DNA from: Physcomitrium patens
Lineage: Eukaryota > Streptophyta > Bryopsida > Funariales > Funariaceae
Direction: 5' to 3'
DNA length: 64,000 bases
Assembly (NCBI RefSeq): GCF_000002425.4
Contig: NC_037265.1
Location: forward strand, 292,835 to 356,834
The notes below the pieces were generated by a model. It was not told where the DNA came from. It was given only the letters and a program-made list of their open reading frames with translations, and ran no database searches. Every line of letters begins with the position of its first letter. The first letter of the stretch is position 1. This document shows positions 22,450 through 33,301 of the stretch, one piece after another. The position numbers were made by a program, and so were the translations under genes.

Positions 22450-23021
22450 TCCTGCATCTCTAAGTTTTGTAATACTTGATGAATATGTATTTTATGTTCT
22501 TCGACATTCTTAAAATAGATCAGGATATCGTCTAGATAGCAGACGACAAAATTGTCTAAGAATTCACGAAATACATCATTCATGAGATGTTGAAAAGTAG
22601 TTGGTGCATTCGTGAGTCCAAAGGACATGACATTATATTCAAAATGTCCATACCTGGTTCGAAACGCAGTCTTCCATTCATCTCCTTCTTTGATCCGTAC
22701 TAGATTATATGCTCCTCTTAGATCTATTTTTGTATAGATCTTAGCTTGATTCAACTGGTCAAGGAGTCCTGATATCAAAGGTAATGGATACCTATTCTTG
22801 ATTATGATCTTGTTGAGTCCTCCATAATCAACACACATTTGTAAAGATCCATCTTTTTTCTTTACGAATAGAATTGGAGCTCTTGTTGGAGATTTTGAAT
22901 GGCGTATGAAATTCTTCGCTAAATTCTCGTCAATATATGTCTTGAGTTCAGCCAACTCATCTTGCGATAAACTGTAAATTGGTCCAAATGGTGGCTGAGT
23001 TCCTTCCTTGAGGTCAATTGA
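22400..23021 (-). pseudogene. B pol: reverse transcriptase fingers and palm
   Basis: The segment reads [19 protein letters not shown], then the fingers ([20 protein letters not shown] and [10 protein letters not shown]), the palm ([26 protein letters not shown]) and the catalytic YLDD in [16 protein letters not shown] at 23,022 separates it from the protease. An indel near 22,450 shifts the frame against the following RNase H segment. D at 52,600-53,178 aligns throughout. Confidence 0.9.
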
Positions 23022-23715
23022 TCAATCATATGGACGATGCTCAGGAAGAATATCTGCATTCTTTTTCTCAAAAACGTCTTGATACTCTTGATATTGAATT
23101 GGAATGCCACTTGAAGTCTTTACATTTTCAGAAATAGGTGCAGCATAAATAGCAAAAGTTGATCCATCTTTTGCTGCGTGTATAAATGCTTTTGCACCTA
23201 TCAGTACGGGTTTTACTATACTAGACTTATAATTTTTTACTTGGTTGGTAGAACTATTAATAACGCTCTGGGAAAAGTCAAGTTTACGCGAATTCCAATC
23301 TATTCGAGGGTTATATTTTTCTAGCCAGGATAAACCTAAAATAACTGGATTGGACGGAGATTTAATTATGTTAAAAACTATGTAGCTATCATGACCGTCT
23401 ATTGTTACTTTTATAGGATGAGTTTCATGAGTGACATCTCCAGAAGACAAGGGACGACCATCTATGACTTCTACATGTACTGGTTTAGGTTTCTGTATAA
23501 AGAGTATTTTACGACTTTTAACAAATTGTTCATCTAAAAAACATGCTGAGGCTCCCGAATCTAATAAAGCAGAGGCTTTGTAATTCTTAGGTCCTAAATA
23601 TAAGTCTATTATAAAACAAGGAGAGGGTTCTGAGGAGAGGATAGGACCTTCATTAAGAATTGTACAAGGTTCCAGCTGCACGGTCCCTATTATAGCTGGA
23701 CGAATCCGTTTTCCA
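23022..23715 (-). pseudogene. B pol: aspartic protease
   Basis: The reading frame opens in the -1 frame relative to gag, overlaps the gag end (VGKRIRPAIIGTVQLEP), and carries the retropepsin site [23 protein letters not shown] and [17 protein letters not shown] follow. The D-S-G triad is intact. The frame ends at the TGA before RT. B2 (43,122) and D (52,042) have the same domain, so this is a typical chromovirus protease that processes Gag-Pol. Confidence 0.88.
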
Positions 23716-24691
23716 ACATGTTGTCTTCTTTGACCGTCGTACCCCTCATTTTATAGTTGCATCGTTTCTTTGGACAATGTTGAGCAATGTACTTAGGTTC
23801 TCCGCAATATAAACATAATCCTTCTTGACGACGACGAATCTTTTCTTGCTCAGTTAGGGGTTTAAAACGTACCGCATCAATTTGCATGTCTTCTACTTCC
23901 GAATGTACATTTGGGAAAGATGTTGATGTTGCCATTGAGTAATAACGTTGAGGTTCCCGTGAATGATTCTCGGATCGAAATTTGAAAAGTCGATTATCAC
24001 ATTTTACCGCAAAATCGATTGCTTGACTCAAAGTTTGAGGATCAAGTAAGTTGAGCATCAATTTCTTTACTTCGTATTGCAATCCATAAAGCAATTGACT
24101 GATGAGTGCAGCATCATCCCACTTGATGTCAATTGCAAGTTGTCAAAATTGTGAAGCATACACTGTTACTGAGCGATTTCCTTGTCACAGAATTCGGATC
24201 TTATTTGTTGCAACACGAGTTGCATCGTGTTCACCACACATAGATCAAAACTGTGCCAAAAAAGCTTCCAAATTATGCAATATTGGATTTCGTTGTTCAA
24301 GAAAAGATGAAAACCACGTTAATGCAGAACTAGAAAGTAGAGTGCCAATAAACCTGACTTGTGATCGTGGAGTTGGATAGCTTTGCGGTTGAAGTTCAAT
24401 TGCCAATTGTACTTGATTGATGAACCCTCGAAACTTTGATCTCGTACCATCAAATTTCTCGGGTAAGGCAATTCTTGGTTCTCTAGTGCTTATAGGGTGT
24501 TGTACAATTGGAGAAGGAACGTGATTTGTTGTAGATGTTGAAGCAGCTCCGATCATCTCTATATCTCCACTTTCTGCTATTCTTGTTCTTTCCTGTGTTG
24601 GTGAATTGAGTTGATGCATCGCAAGCATTAACTCCCTCATTTGCTCTTGCATTTGTGCCATTGCACTTTTCATTTCAACAAGCTCTGCCAT
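23690..24691 (-). pseudogene. B gag
   Basis: It starts MAELVEMKSAMAQMQEQM, a short coiled coil. A gag core follows (PEKFDGTRSKFRGFINQVQL, RFIGTLLSSSALTWF). Then comes LISQLLYGLQYEVKKLM and a zinc knuckle CLYCGEPKYIAQHC, in which the His of CX2CX4HX4C is Tyr. Three in-frame TGAs (24,245-24,247, 24,185-24,187, 24,143-24,145) interrupt it. B2 has all three at the same codons. Gag ends at TAA just after the overlap with protease. Confidence 0.88.
23708..23714 (-). promoter_or_regulatory. Candidate -1 frameshift site, B gag-pol overlap
   Basis: On the minus strand, codons TTG GAA AAC give the heptamer G GAA AAC about 20 nt before the gag stop. The -1 frame is open across it and leads into protease. 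B2 has the canonical A AAA AAC (43,089-43,095) and D has G GAA AAC (51,928-51,934) at the same codons. Confidence 0.5.
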
Positions 24692-24868
24692 AATGACAAT
24701 AAGAAGAAAAAATTTGTTTGATACTGTTCAAGACAAAAGAAAAGAAAGACTTGATAACAAAGAAGATACTAAGAACAATATCAGTTTAGAAGTGGGTAAT
24801 CCGCAAACTTCTAATACGCTTATGCCTTGTTAAGAGAAAGGGGTAATCCACTCTTACTCAAGAAAAAC

Positions 24869-24886
24869 AAAGCTCTGATATTGTAA
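24869..24886 (-). other. Primer binding site of B (tRNA-Met type)
   Basis: On the minus strand, about 22 nt after the 5' LTR end, it reads ACAATATCAGAGCTTTG, related to TGGTATCAGAGC. D has an exact TGGTATCAGAGC at 50,674. The spacing from the LTR is the same in D. Confidence 0.7.
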
Positions 24887-24903
24887 GTACACTCTTCTCA
24901 ATC

Positions 24904-25464
24904 TGTCAAGGACAAGAACTCGATGAAAAAATAATTCAAACAAGTGAGCCTTCACTCAAAGAGAGGTAACGAAATATATATAAATAAGTATATATATTGA
25001 AATAGAAACTCGAATGGCTATTGCCAAAAGACAAGAAAACTAGAGACCCTTGAAACTAGATTAGAAGCAAGAAAGGAGTTGACAAGAGTGAAGAAGTCTT
25101 CACTCTTGTTTCTATATATACTATCTAATTAGAGGCTAGGTGGCGACGTTCTATAGGACCTTTAATATGTGTTGACTTTGTAGGACACATGCCTTGACTT
25201 ACAAGGCAAGTTTTTCTACGTGTGGGCCACATAGTTAGCTTGATCTTCAAGCTAACAACATGTGTGGCACATGGCCAACTTGTTGACCACGTTTCTAATC
25301 CAAAAAGTCAATTAAAGACACCTATGAAGTCAAAGCAGCATCTAGGAAGTTTCTAAGAAGCTTCTATATTAAATATTATAGAATTAACTTACTTTTATCT
25401 ACTTTTACTTACTTCTATCTATTTCCATATGTAATTATTAGCTTACATGATTATGGCCGTGATA
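24904..25464 (-). repeat. 5' LTR of B
   Basis: It has the same length (561 bp) and order as the 3' LTR. On the minus strand it starts TATCACGG (the first G is mutated) and ends CTTGTCCTTGACA. The outer flank is CTTGC, the target duplication. Confidence 0.9.
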
Positions 25465-26930
25465 CTTGCTTTCTTTATATAAAGCTTCACCAATCATTGT
25501 ATAAGGTATAAATTTTAATATTAAACGTTGTTTAAGCTTTTCATTGAAATTGGGTGAGAAGGTTTGAAATGTCAAGAATTGAATTATTTCACTATACTTC
25601 GAAGTAATTACATCTACCGCAAACAGTTCTGCATCAAATAGTGCATCGTTAAAGGATTCATTATCCAATATATTAAATAATCGAGATAAATGGTTTGCAT
25701 TGGAATGTGATTTTTTTGGTCTTACTTGAATAGTAAAGTTAAATTTCTATAAGAGTAAAATCCATTGTGTAAGACAACCACTCAATTGAGGCTTATTAAT
25801 CATATATTTTAAAGCATCATAGTCAACATGGAAAACAAATTTATAACCAAGAAGATAATGTCGAAACTTTTGTATGGAATAAATCATCTCCAATGCTTCT
25901 CTTTTGGTTGTTGTATAATTTCTTTCAGCTGCTACTAATTGACAACTTACATAATAAATAGGGTGATCAAAACCCCAATCATCTTTCTGGCTTAGCATAG
26001 AACCAATCATGCCATTAGATGCATCCACATAAACTTGAAATGGTTTTGTCCAACAAGGCACCACCAATATTGGTGCTAAAATCAATTTTTGTTTCAATGT
26101 TTTGAATGCAATTGTACATTTTTTTGTCCAAAATGGATTGGTCCCATCGGTTGGTGGTTTCTTCAAGAGATTTGTCAACAAAAGGTATATAACTACGAAT
26201 AGATAGATAAATTGCCGACAATAACTTACATGGCCGACAAATGCTCAAACACCCGTAATAGAGTTTGGTTGCTTTAATTCTATTATAATCTTTATTTTAT
26301 CTAGATCTGTAGCAATGCCTGCCATCGAAACTATATGATCCAACAATTTAGAAGAAGGCATACCGAATTGGTATTTTTTTGAATTTAAAGAAATTCTATA
26401 TTTGGTATATTGATTCAAATATTGACCTAGATATTCTAAATGCCTGGCTCTGGTACTAAATGTACGAAAATCATCTAAAAATATTTCCATTGAAATTCGT
26501 AGATAATCCTGGAATACTTACATCATTATCCTTTGAAATGTAGCTGGTGCATTACAAAGTCCAAATGGCATAACCTTATATGCAAAGGTCCCTCAATCCG
26601 TAGTAAAAGTAATTTTTAACAAGTCTTCTTTTACAATCTTAACTTGATTATAATCAGAGAATCCATCAAGAAATGAATAACATTCATGTCCAGCAATGGC
26701 ATCCAATATACTATCGGTGAATGGAAAAGAAAAATAATCCTTCTTGATAGCCACATTTAATTTTTGGAAATCTTGACAAATGCGATTTTTTCCATTTTTT
26801 TTAGTATCATAACAATTGATAAAATTCATTCACTGAAAGAAACCGGATAGATAAATCCAACGTCCAAGAGTTTATCCAATTCTTCTTTTACCATAAGTGA
26901 GTATTTTGGATTAAGTCAATGTTATCTTTG
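25465..26930 (-). pseudogene. A2 element: RT and RNase H
   Basis: Minus-strand pieces give RT motifs KKNGKNRICQDFQKLN, SFLDGFSDYNQVKI and IFLDDFRTFS (active-site F-L-D-D), then LLDHIVSMAGIATD. RNase H follows (FQVYVDASNGMIGSMLSQKDD, TTTKREALEMIYS, FHVDYDALKYMI). Frame breaks separate the pieces at about 26,590, 26,245 and 25,740. A TAA in ATGATGTAAG (near 26,520) is shared with A3. The coding continues at 19,070 beyond the B insertion. Confidence 0.85.
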
Positions 26931-27840
26931 GCATACTAGTGTAGTGATCTCCTCTAATATAATTCAATGCTGACAAATTTCAACTGGAATTCCTTTCAAA
27001 TCCATATACGACCATGTGATTAGAATCGTCAAAAATATTTGGAGGAATTAAGTACTCTCCTAGTCCCCTGCACCAGTATTTCTTTCTAGTGTATTCGACA
27101 ACTTACCTTGTATCAGTATAAATTAGGTTAGATGCACCAATTTCTTCTTTTATAGACTCATCTTCAAAATTTGACATGAATTTTGAACTGGCAACTTGAA
27201 TTTTTCTGTGATATTAGACAGGGTACATTTGAAGCACAATTTTATCATTACCTTTTCCAATTGTCAATATATAATGGCTCCAGTCATTTCGAGCTTTGGC
27301 TTGATACAACCACTGTCATCGAAATAAAACTAGATATAATAATATAGAGCTTTGCAATCAAAAAATAATATAATCAAATTTGTAGGAAATCCATACAATT
27401 ACTATATCAATACTTCATAAAATATCTATAGATTTAATTCAACTGGAGTTAGCTATTCTCAAAACCATTGTAGTAGGCAATAAGTGATCCAAACCCAATT
27501 CCTCCATTGTATTGGAATTCATAAGATTTATACTAGATCCTCCATCTACTTGCACTCTTGATAATAACACTCCAACAATTGAGACATCAATCCTTGGTGC
27601 ACCCAAATCGAAATTCAAACTTACTTCTCAGATTTCTTTATTTCGAGATCTGCGATGAATTAATGAAGAATTCAAGATAGTTTGGCCCTTAAGTGCTACC
27701 ACCAATAGTTGCTTCATAGAAATCATAGCTTGTATGGTGCCTAAATCTTTTAGAATATCATATGGTTCTGTATAAGTAGTAATTTCTAATATCCATTTCT
27801 TCTTTCCAGTCCTAGACACCAATGTTGGTAAAATGGTTTT
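26931..27840 (-). pseudogene. A2 element: protease and PR-RT spacer
   Basis: The reading contains SRTGKKKWILEITTYTEPYDI, the protease core with VDGGSSINLMN-like sequence near 27,530, and VLRIANSS. The spacer with QKSKWLEPL-type sequence follows. Stops occur in each part. A3 (32,270-33,300) aligns over the full length but is clearly more diverged here than in gag. Confidence 0.7.
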
Positions 27841-29580
27841 CTCTAAATTAGAACTTGGTAAAGCTATTAGAATTAAATTTGACAGAGCCTATAAAATTGG
27901 TTCTTTCATTGGGTAAGATTATTCTCTCAATTGGACTGATATTGGTTCTTTGGAATTCATACCTCTAAGAGGATCTTTCAATAGAATGATGTTTTCTAAA
28001 ATTATGTAGAGAACGGAGTAGCTTGATATGGAATCGAGTCCTCTATAATCGGTACCTCATTGGGTTGCACAACCGAGTCAAGTCTTATATTGAGTAAGGG
28101 ACCTATTTTAGGACCTAGATTGAATGTCTTCATAATTGGGTCCAATTGGTCCTTCGTTTCTAGATCATTCAAATATTAAATTGGTCCTTTTTCCTTTTGC
28201 TGACTTCTTGTATGGACAACTTGGACTACTTCTACCTAATGAATTAGTGATTGTTGTGTCCCGTTATTTTTTTCTCCTATAATTTATATAGTCGATTATA
28301 TCTTCTGATCATGATTATTAGGGATAAATGGAACATTGTATTGATAATGAAAATGACCCGATTGCATGCAATTTCTACATACTGGAGCATATTTGTCTAT
28401 AAACCTTAGATTAGGACATTCATTAGCATAATGACCAATTTGCCAGCACCGATAGCAACATAGTGGTTTTCGGCCCATACCGTTAGGTAATCTTGGAGTC
28501 TCTATTGGAATATATCTACTAGGCCGATCCCAGGTAGCCACAGTAAATGATCAGAGTTGATCAGTTGCTACTAGTCAAGAAATGGAGTACTGAATTGGTA
28601 TAATTTGGAGATTATCCTTTGATTATTTCTATTATTTTGTATATTTGTTTTATAAATCGAATTATAATTAGTATTTTAAAACTTTCCAAAGCCACAATTA
28701 GGTCGATTTGGATGATTATTATTCTAACCACCCATATTTCTAGTCTGCACTTAATTAACATCCCATTGAATTGGCTTTATTAATGTCTGGTTATTAAATT
28801 GTTGTTGCCTTTGTAAATGCCAATAGTTTTGGATAGGGTGCTTTCCTATACAAAATGTACATTGAACACCCGTTTGTTTAGGTGATGGACATTCCATATC
28901 AAAATGACCTTGTCTCTTACAATTATTACACCATATATTAGATCTCATATTAAAATGCTTATGTCATTTTTCCTTATCTTTAGCCAAATTTACGGCCAAT
29001 TCTTCCATCTTCTTTATTAGATTTAATAACAAGGCTTTGTTTGGATCTTTAATAGTCGTATTTGTGAACAACTCTGATTGTTGATAGGTTGGCAATGTAA
29101 AATAAGATGTGATTGTTGTTGGCGCTATTGCTTGGAGTGGGGTAGCATTAATTGATTTTTGTAACATAACATTCTTCATGTTGGAGGCAACCATTTGTGG
29201 ATAATTAACCATTGACACATTTTTTGATTATATTTGTTGGCTTATTGAACTTGGAATCATCGTGGCCCCTACTGTTAACAATTAGGCATATTGACATTCT
29301 TCCTACACCTTTATTCATTCCAATGATGCTTGTATCGTAGCTGGTCGAGCGTCTTTTATAAACATTTTTAATTTTGGTGGATGCAAACCGTTAATTAATA
29401 TTGACAATATAAACGTATCTGGTATTTGATTATTTGATCATTTATGAAGTATATCCATGATCCAACCATAATAGGACTCTACTGATTCTTCCACAAATAT
29501 CTTGCTATTCATAAAACTTTATCTAAGCTGATCTTCAAATCCAATTGGTCTAAAATGAAATAGGAAGGCATTCCTCAACG
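27841..29580 (-). pseudogene. A2 element: gag, 5'-truncated
   Basis: From right to left: the end of the gag core (near 29,540), MVNYPQMVASNMKNVMLQK, KKMEELAVNLAKDKEK, knuckle 1 (CNNCKRQGHFDMEC), a second Cys pair (CTFCIGKH), knuckle 3 (CYRCWQIGHYANEC) and a fourth (CRNCMQSGHFHYQY, last Cys mutated). It ends with the linker found in C LTRs (near 28,030-28,200). It is cut at 29,580, where the A3 LTR fragment begins in the opposite orientation. Stops after KDKEK and at MGG are shared with A3. Confidence 0.85.
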
Positions 29581-30185
29581 GTCCATCTTTTAGTAGGATA
29601 AAGAAGTTGAAGAAAAGAAGATTGGGGCTAGACTGTGATAGTTGTAAGCCAAGATGAGCTTGGTGCTACTTCTTTGTTTTCTTTGCTTTTACTATTTTCT
29701 TATAAAGAATTGTGATTGAGAGAAGTATTATTGAAACTATGATTAGAATATTGTGGAATATGACTTTATATTGGCCGTTTTGGAAAAAATCTGTGACCTT
29801 GAGATTTGAGATTATCAAATTATGTTGTATTAAGTGAAGATATTGAATTCAGTGTGATGAATTGAGAAACTGAATACATTAAGTAAAATGGAAATCAGTA
29901 ATTGAATATATATATAAAATATAAAGAGAGTAAGTAGAAGATGAACTGATAAGAATATAGAAGTATTGTTGAATTGATAGTCATAAAAGGGATTATGTGT
30001 TGAATTAAGATGGAAGTAGTAAGCCTTGGTGTTTTGTAGTTTGATAATCGATTTCAGATAGCCAGAGTACAGTCAATTGTAACACTAAAAAATTCAATTC
30101 ATATGACCAATCTTTCTCTGTATTCAAATCCACCTCTATTAGTTCAATTGCATTGGTATATTGAAGCTTGAACGCAATAAAAACA
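29581..30185 (+). repeat. A3 5' LTR, missing its first ~160 bp
   Basis: It starts at GTCCATCTTTTAGTAGGAT, which matches about position 160 of the A LTR in A4 and in the A3 3' LTR. It ends AATAAAAACA before the primer site. The left neighbour is truncated minus-strand A2 gag, so both elements lost sequence at this junction. Confidence 0.8.
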
Positions 30186-30191
30186 ATATTT

Positions 30192-30209
30192 TGGTGCCGC
30201 TATCGGGGA
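30192..30209 (+). other. A3 primer binding site (tRNA-Asp type)
   Basis: It reads TGGTGCCGCTATCGGGGA, close to TGGCGCCGTTGCCGGGGA that pairs with plant tRNA-Asp. It lies 6 nt inside the LTR end. Confidence 0.8.
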
Positions 30210-30499
30210 AATGATAACAATATGAAATATTAGAAATTGATTGTATGGAAGATGGAATTATATGTTGAATGAAAACGTTAGAAGAATCAATTTTAGGATT
30301 ACAAATATGTGAGTTATAATTCAAGGCAGTATTGATTTTATAAAAAAGAATGAAAGCTTATGAGTGATAATCTTAAAGGAGAGGATTATTAAAGAATTAA
30401 TTGACAAGCGAAAGAAAGATAAAAGCAATTATGCATAAGAAATCTCCTATGGGAACGACAAAAAGGAATTATATGTCCAAGTAAAATCAAAAGAAGAAA

Positions 30500-31990
30500 A
30501 ATTCAAATTCAAATATCAAGGAGACTAGTAATAAGACCAATAGTCACGAGAGTGCGAGAAGTACCAATTGCGATACAAATGGAAGTAGTAGGAGACCACA
30601 CTAAAAGTGTGGCACTATTACCTACTTTTAGTGGTTGGCCGGGCTCTAATCTCGATCACTATATATCTCAATTCTTGACAACTTACATGGCTAATAATGA
30701 TAGAACTAAAGAGATTTGGTTGAGATGATTGCTAGCAACTTTAAAAGATATAGCTTTTGAATGGTATAATCGGCAATCAATGGATAGATTTTTTAATTGA
30801 GAGGCCTTGAGGAATGCCTTCCTATCCCATTTTAGACCAATTGGATTTGAAGATTAGTTTAGATAAAGTTTTATGAATAGTAAGATATTTGCGGAGGAAT
30901 CAATAGAGTCCTATTATAGCTGGGTCCTAATATAATCAAAAAATGTGTCAATGGTTAATTATCCACAAATGGTTGCCTCCAACATGAAGAATGTTATGTT
31001 ACAAAAATCAATTAATGCTACCCCACTCCAAGCAATAGCGCCAACAACAATCACACCTTATTTTACATTGCTAACCTATCAACAATCAGAGTTGTTCACA
31101 AATACGACTATTAAAGATCCAAACAAAGCCTTGTTATTAAATCTAATAAAGAAGATGGAAGAATTGGCCGTAAATTTGGCTAAAGATAAGGAAAAATGAC
31201 ATAAGCATTTTAATATGAGATCTAATATATGGTGTAATAATTGTAAGAGACAAGGTCATTTTGATATGGAATGTCCATCACCTAAACAAACGGGTGTTCA
31301 ATGTACATTTTGTATAGGAAAGCACCCTATCCAAAACTATTGGCATTTACAAAGGCAACAACAATTTAATAACCAGACATTAATAAAGCCAATTCAATGG
31401 GATGTTAATCAAGTACAGACTAGAAATATGGGTGGTTAGAATAATAATCATCCAAATCGACCTAATTGTGGCTTTAGAAAGTTTTAAAATACTAATTATA
31501 ATTCGATTTATAGAACAAATATACAAAACAATAGAAATAATCAAAGGATAATCTCCAAATTATACCAATTCAGTACTCCATTTCTTGACTAGTAGCAACT
31601 GATCAACTCAGATCATTTACTGTGGCTACCTGGGATCGGCCTAGTAGATATATTCTAATAGAGACTCCAAGATTACCTAACAGTATGGGCCGAAAACCAC
31701 TACGTTGCTATCGGTGCTGGAAAATTGGTCATTATGCTAATGAATGTCCTAATCTAAGGTTTATAGATGAATATGCTCTAGTATGTAGAAATTGCATGCA
31801 ATCGGGTCATTTTTATTATCAATGCAATGTTCTATTTATCCTTAATAATCATGATTAGAAGATATAATCGACTGTATAAATTGTAGAAGAAAAAATTAAC
31901 GGGACACAACAATTACCAATTCATCGAATGAATGTGGTTTAAGTTGTCTCTACAAGAAGTCAACAAAGAGATAAAGGACCAATTCAAATA
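30500..31990 (+). pseudogene. A3 gag
   Basis: The gag core is visible near 30,640-30,900 (FSGWPGSNLDHYISQFLTTYMANN, broken by stops). MVNYPQMVASNMKNVMLQK (30,945-31,199) follows, then knuckle 1 (CNNCKRQGHFDMEC) and CTFCIGKH (31,215-31,439), then CYRCWKIGHYANEC and CRNCMQSGHFYYQC (31,622-31,858). The 65-residue knuckle-1 segment is identical to A2, and two stops are shared with it. Beyond 31,990 the linker differs from A1, A2 and family C. Confidence 0.85.
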
Positions 31991-32199
31991 TTGAAAGAAC
32001 TAGATCTTGTAAATCATGATGGACTATTATCAAGCAAAAGTAATCCAATATAAATTTTGAGTAAAAATCCAATATTAGACGTGGTTCAACCCTCTCCATT
32101 AAATCTTGTCAATATATTTGGTTGACTACCGAATTTCAAGGAACCAATCTTAGTCCAATTGAGTGAACAATCTTACCTATAAAAAGAACCAATTTTACA

Positions 32200-33300
32200 G
32201 GCTCCGTCAAATTTAGTTCCTATAGCTTTATCAATTTTTAATTTAGAGAAAACCAATTTACCTGCATCGATGTCAAGGACTGGGAAGAAAAAATGGACTT
32301 TCGAAATTACTACTAATACAGAACTATATGATATTCTAAAAGATATAGGCACCATACAGTCCATGATCTCTATGAAGCAACTATTGGCGGTAGCACCTGA
32401 GTGCCGAACTATCTTAAATTCCTCATTAATTAGTCGTGGATCTCAATATAAAGAAATTCGAGAAGTAAGTTTGAATCCTAATCTAGGTGCACCTACAATT
32501 GATGTCTCAATTGATGGAGTGTTATTATCGAGAGTTCAAGTAGACAGAGGATCTAGTATAAATCTTATGAATGCCGCTACAATGGAGGAGTTGGCTTTGG
32601 ATCACTTATTGCCTACTACAGTGGTTTTGAGAATGGCTAACTCTAATCAAATTAAATCTATGGATATTTTACGAAGTATTGATATAATAATTGCAAAGAT
32701 AGCCTATAAAATTGATTATATTATTTTTTGGTTGTGAAGCTCTATATTATTATATTTAATTTTATTGGGACGATCGTAGTTATTTTAAGCTAAAGCTCAA
32801 AATGACTAAGACCGTGGTACATTGACAATTGAGAAAGGTAATGATAAAATTGTGTTTCAAATGTGTCATGTCCAATATTACGGAGAAATTCAAGTTGCCA
32901 GTTCAAAATTCATGTCGGATTGTGAAGATGAGTCTATAGAAGAATTTGGTGCATCTAACCTAATTTATGCTAATACAAGGTAATTTGTTGAGCATATTAG
33001 AATGAAATACCAGTGTAGGGGACCGGGAGAGTACTTAGTCTATCCAAATATTATTGACAATTCCGATCATATGATTACATATTGGATGAATAGACGGGAT
33101 GTTAATCATGTTAGTACTATGGAACTGGAGTTGGAAAGTTCTAATGTGTCAGATTTTATGAAAGTTTCTGAAATTGAAGAGAACATTAGTCCAGAGACTT
33201 CTAAAATTCCACAATGTCAACCAATTAATTTAGGTACAGGGGAGGCCTCCCAAATCATTTAGATTTATGACGATATAAAAGGCAAGGAGAAAGAAATTTG
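32200..33300 (+). pseudogene. A3 protease and spacer
   Basis: A 155-codon open segment (32,270-32,737) has SRTGKKKWTFEITTNTE, the strand TIDVSIDGVLLSRVQV, VDRGSSINLMN at the active site (Arg replaces the Gly of A1), and VVLRMANSNQIK. A second open piece (33,002-33,262) is the spacer, with GPGEYLVYPNII and DYELESSN-like sequence. Mutation of the active-site triplet argues against activity in this copy. Confidence 0.75.
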
Positions 33301-33301
33301 G

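Larger units (their letters stand above)
19076..25464 (-). mobile_element. B: chromovirus-type Ty3/Gypsy element, 6.4 kb
   Basis: This is a complete element with two 561-bp LTRs (19,076-19,636 and 24,904-25,464, roughly 95-96% identical by eye). Perfect 5-bp target duplications CTTGC lie at 19,071-19,075 and 25,465-25,469. It has a tRNA-Met-type primer site, gag, protease, RT, RNase H, integrase, C-terminal chromodomain, an extra ORF and a purine tract. It cuts the A2 pol between RNase H and integrase. A few stops and one frameshift in the coding regions indicate a moderately old insertion. Confidence 0.92.

Noticed and set aside
23690..24691. Reassigned TGA codon (alternative genetic code) in gag
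   Set aside because: TAA and TAG also break related frames and D has ordinary Arg codons at two of the positions. Decay of CGA-type codons is simpler.
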